Below are positions 5,322 to 10,320 of a stretch of DNA of 10,320 bases, one piece after another. Source of the stretch: Solirubrobacterales bacterium (GTDB lineage: Bacteria; Actinomycetota; Thermoleophilia; Solirubrobacterales; Solirubrobacteraceae). The translations under genes were made by a program, and so were the position numbers. The stretch spans positions 1-10,320 of the forward strand of contig JACDAP010000608.1 in NCBI GenBank assembly GCA_013695395.1, in the 5' to 3' direction. Under the pieces are notes generated by a model. The model ran no database searches and was not told the origin of the DNA. It saw only the letters and a list, made by a program, of their open reading frames with translations. The stretch's first letter is position 1. Every line of letters starts with the position of its first letter.

Positions 5322-6007
5322 TGGCTCTCGCACTGATCGAACGGACCCCTGGACTCGCCGCCCGCGAACGGATCTACCTCACGCTCCGTGAGGCGATCAC
5401 CACGGCGGAGCTGGTCCCCGGGCGGCGGCTCTCGGAGAACGAGCTCGCCGGCCAGCTCGGCGTCAGCCGGACGCCGATCCGCGAGGCGCTCGCCTTGCTC
5501 CGCGAGGAGCGGCTCGTGGCGATCGTGCCCCAGCTCGGCACCTTCGTCACGCGCATCAGCCCGTCGGCGATCGCCGACGCCGCCTTTGTCCGGGAGGCGC
5601 TCGAGTGCGCCGCGGTCCGGCTGGCCGCCGAACGGATCGAGAGCGCCGCGCTCGCTGAGCTGCAGGCGAACCTCGCGCTGCAGGCGGACGCTGAGCCGGC
5701 ACGCTTCCACGGGCTCGACGACGACTTCCACCGCCTGCTCTGCGAGGCCTCCGGGCATCCCGTGGCCTGGGCGCTCGCGCATCGGGCCAACGGCCAGCTC
5801 GACCGACTGCGCCGCCTCAGCCTGCCCGAGCCCGCCTACCGGCAGGAGATGGTCGACGAGCACCACGACGTGCTCGCCGCGGTCGCCGAGCTCGACCCCG
5901 ACCGCGCCGAGCGCACCCTGCGCCACCACCTGCGGATGGTGCCCTCGCTGCTCGGCGCCCTGCAGGCGCGCCATCCCGACTTCTTCGAGGAGGACCCGCA
6001 TGCCTGA
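5321..6007 (+). CDS. FadR-subfamily GntR regulator, PdhR-like by position
   Basis: The 228-residue protein has an N-terminal winged helix (about 15-80) with the GntR signature LSENELAGQLGVSRTPIREAL at 37-57 and the wing PQLGTFVTRI. It continues into an all-helical FCD effector domain (about 85-220). Likely metal and ligand residues are Asp133 and His137 (DDDFH), His181/182 (EHHDVL) and His202/203 (RHHLRM), the Asp-His3 pattern of FCD proteins. It leads the pyruvate dehydrogenase genes and overlaps aceE by 8 nt, exactly where enterobacteria keep pdhR, so it probably senses pyruvate or a related carboxylate and controls the operon. This role is inferred from position; FCD proteins bind many different acids. 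GTG 5321 is chosen because the promoter ends a few bases upstream and the domain starts normally. I do not assign the symbol pdhR because orthology is untested. Confidence 0.88.
   Translation: MALALIERTPGLAARERIYLTLREAITTAELVPGRRLSENELAGQLGVSRTPIREALALLREERLVAIVPQLGTFVTRISPSAIADAAFVREALECAAVRLAAERIESAALAELQANLALQADAEPARFHGLDDDFHRLLCEASGHPVAWALAHRANGQLDRLRRLSLPEPAYRQEMVDEHHDVLAAVAELDPDRAERTLRHHLRMVPSLLGALQARHPDFFEEDPHA
5987..5993 (+). promoter_or_regulatory. Shine-Dalgarno sequence of aceE
   Basis: GAGGAGG, inside the end of the regulator gene, lies 6 nt before the ATG at 6000. It fixes the aceE start, whose frame is otherwise open for a further 600 nt upstream. Confidence 0.85.
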
Positions 6008-8627
6008 CGTCGATCCCGCCGAGACCGCCGAGTGGCTCGAGGCGCTCGACGGCGTGCTCCGCGCCGACGGCCCCGAGCGGGCGCAGGAGCTGCTCGAGAC
6101 GCTCCTGGACCACGCCCGCCATCAGGGCGCGCCGGTCGTCTCGGGGCTCTCCACGCCGTACGTGAACACCCTCGACTCCGCGGCCGACCCGTCGGGCGAT
6201 GACTCCGCGGCGCTCGAGCAGCGGATCCGCGCCTACGTGCGCTGGAACGCGATCATGATCGTGCTGCGCGCCAACGCCGAGAGCTCCGAGCTCGGTGGCC
6301 ACATCGCCAGCTACCAGTCCGCCGCGACGCTCTACGAGGAGGGCTTCAACAACTTCTGGCATGGCCCCGAGGGCGAGCACGGGGGCGACCTGATCTACAT
6401 CCAGGGCCACTCGTCGCCGGGCATCTACGCGCGCGCCTTTCTCGAGGGCCGGCTCAGCGAGGAGCAGCTGCTGAAGTTCCGTAGCGAGGTCGGTGGCGGT
6501 GGCCTCTCCAGCTACCCGCACCCCTGGCTGATGCCGGACTTCTGGCAGTTCCCGACGGTCTCGATGGGCCTCGGGCCGCTCATGGCGATCTCCCACGCCC
6601 ACTTCATGAAGTACCTCACCGGCCGCGGGATCGTCGACACGACCGGCCGGAAGATCTGGGCGTTCATGGGCGACGGCGAGATGGACGAGCCGGAGTCGAT
6701 GGGCGACATCTCGATGGCCGGGCAGGAGAAGCTCGACAACTTGATCTTCGTGGTCAACTGCAACCTGCAGCGGCTCGACGGACCCGTCCGCGGCAACGGC
6801 AAGATCATCCAGGAGCTCGAGACGAACTTCCGCGGCGCGGGCTGGAACGTCATCAAGGTGATCTGGGGCTCGCGCTGGGACGAGCTGCTGGCCCGGGACC
6901 ACGACGGCCACCTCAGGCGCCGGATGGACGAGGCGCTCGACGGTGATTACCAGACCTACAAGTCGCGGAGCGGCGCCTTCGTGCGCGAGCACTTCTTCGG
7001 CACCTCGCCCGAGCTCGCGGCGATGGTCGAGGACTGGAGCGACGACGAGATCTGGCAGCTCAACCGCGGCGGCCACGATCCGCTCAAGGTGCGGGCGGCC
7101 TACCAGGCGGCCGTCGAGCACACCGGGCAGCCGACGATCATCCTCGCCAAGACGATCAAGGGCTACGGGATGGGGGAGTCCGGCGAGGGCCAGAACATCA
7201 CCCACCAGCAGAAGAAGATGAGTGAGGACGTGCTCAAGAGCTTCCGCGACCGGTTCGGCCTGCCCCTGACCGACGAGCAGGTCCATGAACGGGCCTTCGT
7301 GAAGCTGCCGGAGGGCTCGGAGGAGCACCGGTATCTGCTCGAGCGGCGTGAGGCGCTCGGCGGGTTCCTGCCGCAACGCACCGGTCGCGCGCAGTCGCTC
7401 GAGGCCCCGGAGCTCTCCGCGTTCAAGGCGGTCACCGACGGGGCCGGCGACCGCGAGATCTCCACGACGATGGCCTTCGTCCGGGTCCTCGCCGCGGTGC
7501 TCCGCGACAAGCAGATCGGCAAGCGGGTGGTGCCGATCGTGGCCGACGAGTCGCGCACCTTCGGCATGGAGGGCATGTTCCGCCAGCTCGGGATCTTCAG
7601 CCAGGTCGGGCAGCTCTACGACCCCGAGGACGCCGGCTCGCTCATGTACTACAAGGAGGCCGAGAGCGGCCAGATCCTCCAGGAGGGGATCAACGAGGCG
7701 GGCGCGATCAGCTCGTGGATCGCCGCGGCGACGAGCTACGCCAACCACGGCGAGCCGATGATCCCGTTCTACGTCTACTACTCGATGTTCGGCTTCCAGC
7801 GGGTGGGGGATCTGGCCTGGGCGGCGGGCGACTCCCGGGCGCGCGGCTTCCTCATCGGCGGGACGAGCGGGCGCACGACGCTCAACGGCGAGGGGCTCCA
7901 GCACGAGGACGGCCACTCCCACCTGATCTCCGCGACGATCCCGAACTGCGTCTCCTACGACCCGAGCTTCGGCTACGAGGTCGCGGTGATCGTCCAGGAC
8001 GGTCTGCGGAGGATGCTCACCGAGCAGGAGGACGTCTTCTTCTATCTGACGGTGCTCAACGAGAACCACGTGCAGCCGGCCCTGCCCGAGGGCGCCGAGG
8101 AGGGGATCCTGCGGGGGATGCACCGGGTGCGCTCCGGCGGCGACGCTGCGGATCTCCAGCTGCTCGGGTCCGGCGCGATCCTGCGCGAGGTGCTCCACGC
8201 CGCCGACCTGCTCACGGAGGACTGGGGGCTCGAGGCCGACGTGTGGAGCGTCACCTCGTTCACCGAGCTCGCGCGGGACGGGAACGCCTACCTGCGGGCG
8301 CAGCGGCTCGGAGTGGGCGAGCCGCAGGACGTGCCGTTCGTCGCCTCGTGCCTGGACCCTGAGCGCGGCCCGGTCGTCGCCGCGACCGACTACCAGCGGC
8401 TCTTCGCCGAGCAGATCCGTCCCTGGGTGCCCGGTCGCTACGAGGTGCTCGGCACCGACGGGTTCGGCCGCTCGGACTACCGCGCGGCGCTGCGCTCCTT
8501 CTTCGAGGTCGACCGCTTCCACGTGGTCGTCGCCGCCCTGCACGCGCTCGGCCGCACCGAGGACGTAGCGGCCGCCTTGGCCAAGTACGAGATCGACACG
8601 GAAGGAGCGCCGCCGTGGCGACGCTGA
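6000..8627 (+). CDS. aceE: Pyruvate dehydrogenase E1 component, homodimeric AceE type
   Basis: This 875-residue enzyme decarboxylates pyruvate with thiamine diphosphate and passes the acetyl group to the lipoyl arm of E2, the entry of glycolytic carbon into the citric acid cycle. Length is close to E. coli AceE (887). Landmarks in order are [20 protein letters not shown] (near 170), the thiamine diphosphate motif from GDGEMDEPE (224) to NCNLQRLDG (253), and [11 protein letters not shown]. These are followed by GGHDPLK with His359 (the equivalent of the active-site-loop His of E. coli), KTIKGYGMG, and then [26 protein letters not shown] and [19 protein letters not shown] in the pyrimidine-binding half. 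It overlaps the regulator by 8 nt and aceF by 13 nt, so translation is probably coupled. The ATG has a perfect Shine-Dalgarno sequence. All expected conserved blocks are intact. Confidence 0.98.
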   Translation: MPDVDPAETAEWLEALDGVLRADGPERAQELLETLLDHARHQGAPVVSGLSTPYVNTLDSAADPSGDDSAALEQRIRAYVRWNAIMIVLRANAESSELGGHIASYQSAATLYEEGFNNFWHGPEGEHGGDLIYIQGHSSPGIYARAFLEGRLSEEQLLKFRSEVGGGGLSSYPHPWLMPDFWQFPTVSMGLGPLMAISHAHFMKYLTGRGIVDTTGRKIWAFMGDGEMDEPESMGDISMAGQEKLDNLIFVVNCNLQRLDGPVRGNGKIIQELETNFRGAGWNVIKVIWGSRWDELLARDHDGHLRRRMDEALDGDYQTYKSRSGAFVREHFFGTSPELAAMVEDWSDDEIWQLNRGGHDPLKVRAAYQAAVEHTGQPTIILAKTIKGYGMGESGEGQNITHQQKKMSEDVLKSFRDRFGLPLTDEQVHERAFVKLPEGSEEHRYLLERREALGGFLPQRTGRAQSLEAPELSAFKAVTDGAGDREISTTMAFVRVLAAVLRDKQIGKRVVPIVADESRTFGMEGMFRQLGIFSQVGQLYDPEDAGSLMYYKEAESGQILQEGINEAGAISSWIAAATSYANHGEPMIPFYVYYSMFGFQRVGDLAWAAGDSRARGFLIGGTSGRTTLNGEGLQHEDGHSHLISATIPNCVSYDPSFGYEVAVIVQDGLRRMLTEQEDVFFYLTVLNENHVQPALPEGAEEGILRGMHRVRSGGDAADLQLLGSGAILREVLHAADLLTEDWGLEADVWSVTSFTELARDGNAYLRAQRLGVGEPQDVPFVASCLDPERGPVVAATDYQRLFAEQIRPWVPGRYEVLGTDGFGRSDYRAALRSFFEVDRFHVVVAALHALGRTEDVAAALAKYEIDTEGAPPWRR
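8601..8607 (+). promoter_or_regulatory. Shine-Dalgarno sequence of aceF
   Basis: GAAGGAG lies 7 nt before the GTG at 8615, inside the last codons of aceE, and decides the aceF start. Confidence 0.8.
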
Positions 8628-9997
8628 AGGACGTGCTGGTACCCGACATCGGGGACTTCTCGGAGGTGCCGGTGACCGAGCTGCTCGTGAGCCCGGGGGA
8701 CACGGTGGCCGAGGAGGATCCGCTCGTCGTCGTCGAGTCCGACAAGGCGACGATGGAGATCCCCGCTCCGTTCGCGGGGACAGTGAAAACGCTCGAGGTC
8801 GCCGTCGGCGACAAGGTGAGTGAGGGCGCGAAGATCGCGGTCATCGAGGTGGAGGGCGACGGCGAGGACACCGACCCGGCGGCCGCCGCCGGAGCGGACC
8901 GGACCCCGGACGAGGCACCCGAGGAGCGGCGGCCGCCGAGCTCGGAGGCCGCCGCGGCCTCCTCGGTCGCCTCCGCCGTCGTGGCCGAGGCCCAGTCGGC
9001 GCCGCCGCCGGACGGGCACTCGGTGAGCGCGGATGAGCGCCCGAACGGTGGACGCCAGTCCGCACTCAGCGATGAGGACGGGGTGAGCGCGGATGAGCGC
9101 CCGAACGGTGGACGTCAGTCCGCGCTCAGCGTCCATGCGAGCCCGGTGGTGCGGCGGCTCGCGCGCGAGAAGGGGATCGATCTCGCCGAGGTCACCGGCT
9201 CCGGTCGGAACGGACGGATCACCAAGGAGGACCTCGAGGGCGCCCCGACGGGCACCGAGGGCGGGACCACCGCGGGCTCCGGGGCCGGGGCGCCTGCCAA
9301 GCTCCCGTCCGCCGGAGAAGGAACGCGCGAGCCGCTCTCCCGGATCCAGCAGATCAGCGCCCGCAACCTCAGCGCGGCGTGGCAGACGATCCCGCACGTC
9401 ACCCACCACGACGACGCGGACATCACCGAGCTCGAGGCGTTCCGCAAGCAGCTCAACGGCGAGCAGCAGGACGTGAAGGTGACGATGGTCGCGCTGCTGC
9501 TGAAGGCGTGCGCGGCGGCCCTGGACGAGTTCCCCCGCTTCGCCTCGAGCCTCGACGGTGAGGAGCTCGTCGTCAAGGCCGAGCGCCACATCGCTTTCGC
9601 CGCCGACACACCGAAGGGGCTGATGGTCCCGGTGGTCCGCGACGTCGACCAGAAGGGTCTGCTCCAGCTGGCGGCCGAGCTCACCGAGCTCTCCGGCAAG
9701 GCGCGGGAGGGCAAGCTCGGGCCGAAGGAGCTGAGCGGCGCGGTCTTCACCATCTCCTCGCTCGGCGGGATCGGGGGCACCGGGTTCACCCCGATCGTCA
9801 ACCCGCCCCAGGTGGCGATCCTCGGGGTCGTGCGGTCGGCCATGCAACCGGTCTGGGAAGGGCAGGAGTTCCAGCCCCGGCTGGTGCTCCCGCTCTCGCT
9901 CTCCTACGACCACCGCGTGATCGACGGCGCCGCCGCCGCACGCTTCACCGCCCACCTGGCGGGCCTGCTGACCGACCTGCGGAGGGTGCTGCTGTGA
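8615..9997 (+). CDS. aceF: Pyruvate dehydrogenase E2, dihydrolipoamide acetyltransferase
   Basis: This 460-residue E2 carries acetyl groups from E1 to CoA and forms the core of the complex. One lipoyl domain (1-78) has the lipoylated Lys44 in [12 protein letters not shown] Glu/Ala/Pro-rich flexible linker (about 80-172) follows. It contains two copies of the peptide [16 protein letters not shown] (137-152 and 157-172) separated by DEDG. The peripheral subunit-binding domain starts at once ([17 protein letters not shown] to GRITKEDL, about 174-205), then a Gly/Ala linker and the catalytic domain (about 235-460). The catalytic domain ends with [16 protein letters not shown], where His433 and Asp437 are catalytic. 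E. coli AceF has three lipoyl domains; one is common elsewhere. The GTG start has a good Shine-Dalgarno sequence, and the stop overlaps the next gene as GTGA. The repeat insertion is the oddity. Confidence 0.95.
   Translation: MATLKDVLVPDIGDFSEVPVTELLVSPGDTVAEEDPLVVVESDKATMEIPAPFAGTVKTLEVAVGDKVSEGAKIAVIEVEGDGEDTDPAAAAGADRTPDEAPEERRPPSSEAAAASSVASAVVAEAQSAPPPDGHSVSADERPNGGRQSALSDEDGVSADERPNGGRQSALSVHASPVVRRLAREKGIDLAEVTGSGRNGRITKEDLEGAPTGTEGGTTAGSGAGAPAKLPSAGEGTREPLSRIQQISARNLSAAWQTIPHVTHHDDADITELEAFRKQLNGEQQDVKVTMVALLLKACAAALDEFPRFASSLDGEELVVKAERHIAFAADTPKGLMVPVVRDVDQKGLLQLAAELTELSGKAREGKLGPKELSGAVFTISSLGGIGGTGFTPIVNPPQVAILGVVRSAMQPVWEGQEFQPRLVLPLSLSYDHRVIDGAAAARFTAHLAGLLTDLRRVLL
9022..9070 (+). 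repeat. Intragenic palindromic repeat, copy 1 (in aceF linker)
   Basis: This 49-bp unit shares 47 bases with copy 2, sixty bases further on. It is bounded by the inverted arms TGAGCGCGGA (9024-9033) and TCCGCACTCA (9059-9068), nine of ten pairs. It is read in frame as [16 protein letters not shown]. The flanks outside the unit are not similar beyond chance. Confidence 0.85.
9082..9130 (+). repeat. Intragenic palindromic repeat, copy 2 (in aceF linker)
   Basis: The arms TGAGCGCGGA (9084-9093) and TCCGCGCTCA (9119-9128) are perfect over 10 bp. Inside them TGAGCGCCC and GGACGTCA give a second, imperfect stem around a GAACGGT loop. The two differences from copy 1 (9055 C/9115 T and 9064 A/9124 G) are both silent, so the encoded peptides are identical. 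Copy 2 ends where the subunit-binding domain begins. Confidence 0.85.
9981..9986 (+). promoter_or_regulatory. Shine-Dalgarno sequence of the lipoyl-domain gene after aceF
   Basis: GGAGGG lies 7 nt before the GTG at 9994, inside the last codons of aceF. It selects this GTG as the start. Confidence 0.75.
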
Positions 9998-10320
9998 TCG
10001 TCGAGGTGCCGGACATCGGGGACTTCACGGACGTCCCGATCGTGGAAATGCTCGTCAGCGTGGGGGACACCGTGGCGGTCGAGGATCCCCTGATCGTGCT
10101 CGAGACCGACAAGGCGAGCTTCGAGGTCCCCGCGCCCGAGGCGGGCACGGTGGCCGAGCTGCTCGTCGAGGTCGGCTCGCTCGTGCAGCAGGGCACGCCG
10201 ATCGCGCGGCTGGAGCCAGCCGAGGGCGACGCTTCGGCGGAGACCGGAGGCGCCGGCGCGACCGGTAGCGACGGCGACGGCGCGACGACCGCCGGCACCG
10301 ACGCGGGGGAGGAGCCGAGC
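9994..10320 (+). CDS. Lipoyl-domain protein, probably N-terminus of dihydrolipoyl dehydrogenase (E3); cut by window end
   Basis: The 109 visible residues hold one complete lipoyl domain (1-75) with the lipoylation site [11 protein letters not shown] (Lys near 43). A Gly/Ala/Asp/Thr-rich flexible linker then runs off the window. The domain closely resembles that of the preceding aceF (both open VPDIGDF and share VGDTV or PGDTV, then EDPL). In several bacteria (Neisseria, Ralstonia) the third gene of the aceE-aceF operon encodes an E3 fused to an N-terminal lipoyl domain. That is the best guess here because E1 and E2 are already present and only E3 is missing. A second E2-type acyltransferase cannot be excluded, since the catalytic part is not in view. 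The GTG start overlaps the aceF stop (GTGA) and has a good Shine-Dalgarno sequence. Confidence 0.8.
   Translation, partial: MIVEVPDIGDFTDVPIVEMLVSVGDTVAVEDPLIVLETDKASFEVPAPEAGTVAELLVEVGSLVQQGTPIARLEPAEGDASAETGGAGATGSDGDGATTAGTDAGEEPS

Noticed and set aside
5388..5999. N-terminal extension of aceE
   Set aside because: The segment is Ser/Arg/Thr/Pro-rich out-of-frame reading of the GntR gene, and ATG 6000 has a perfect Shine-Dalgarno sequence.
5817..8543. 908-codon open frame on the minus strand
   Set aside because: It lies wholly antisense to aceE and the regulator, is rich in Arg, Val, Leu, His and Asp in no recognisable pattern, and arises because stops are rare in GC-rich third-position-biased genes.
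9022..9130. Two direct repeats considered as a CRISPR fragment
   Set aside because: Only two units with an 11-bp gap, inside a coding frame, and no cas genes.
8477..9955. 492-codon minus-strand frame opposite aceF
   Set aside because: A shadow of aceF; no domain is recognisable and it has no start signals.
1..10320. Insertion sequences, prophage or integration sites
   Set aside because: No transposase or integrase, no terminal repeats or target duplications, and no attachment-like repeat of the tRNA-Trp 3' end elsewhere in the window.

Overview
The window is very GC-rich and gene-dense. It reads like a chromosome segment of a high-GC actinobacterium. The protein types (a six-helix HAMP adenylate cyclase of the mycobacterial kind, AceE-type pyruvate dehydrogenase, many short-chain dehydrogenases) and the starts without Shine-Dalgarno sequences fit Actinobacteria. 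A deep lineage such as Thermoleophilia is possible, but that is an impression and not a demonstrated placement.

Left part (1-3676) is a set of small unrelated metabolic genes. It holds the 3'-truncated gene of an exported alpha/beta hydrolase (minus strand), a tRNA-Trp(CCA) gene (minus), a reductase of the short-chain dehydrogenase (SDR) family with a non-canonical active site (plus), a SnoaL/NTF2-like protein (minus, converging so tightly that the two stop codons share one CTAG), a classical SDR (plus), and a flavodoxin-fold NAD(P)H-dependent reductase (minus).

Middle (3727-5277) is a membrane class III adenylate cyclase with six predicted helices, a HAMP linker and a complete set of catalytic residues. 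It diverges from the flavodoxin-like gene.

Right part (5282-10320) is a pyruvate dehydrogenase operon in the same order as enterobacterial pdhR-aceE-aceF-lpd. A FadR-type GntR regulator is followed by aceE (E1), aceF (E2) and a gene starting with a lipoyl domain (probably E3), which is cut by the window end. All three junctions overlap (8, 13 and 4 nt), and each downstream gene has a strong Shine-Dalgarno sequence. The regulator has a TTGACA promoter with a 20-bp near-palindrome lying over its -10 region and reaching its start codon, a good candidate for an operator.

Two observations stand out. First, the flexible linker of aceF contains two nearly identical 49-bp palindromic units, 60 bp apart, read in frame as the same 16-residue peptide. 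They look like an intragenic palindromic element comparable in behaviour to Rickettsia palindromic elements. Second, the transcription-leading genes mostly lack Shine-Dalgarno sequences and instead carry a -10-like hexamer 6-9 nt before the start codon, while operon-internal genes have clear Shine-Dalgarno sequences. This points to leaderless mRNAs.
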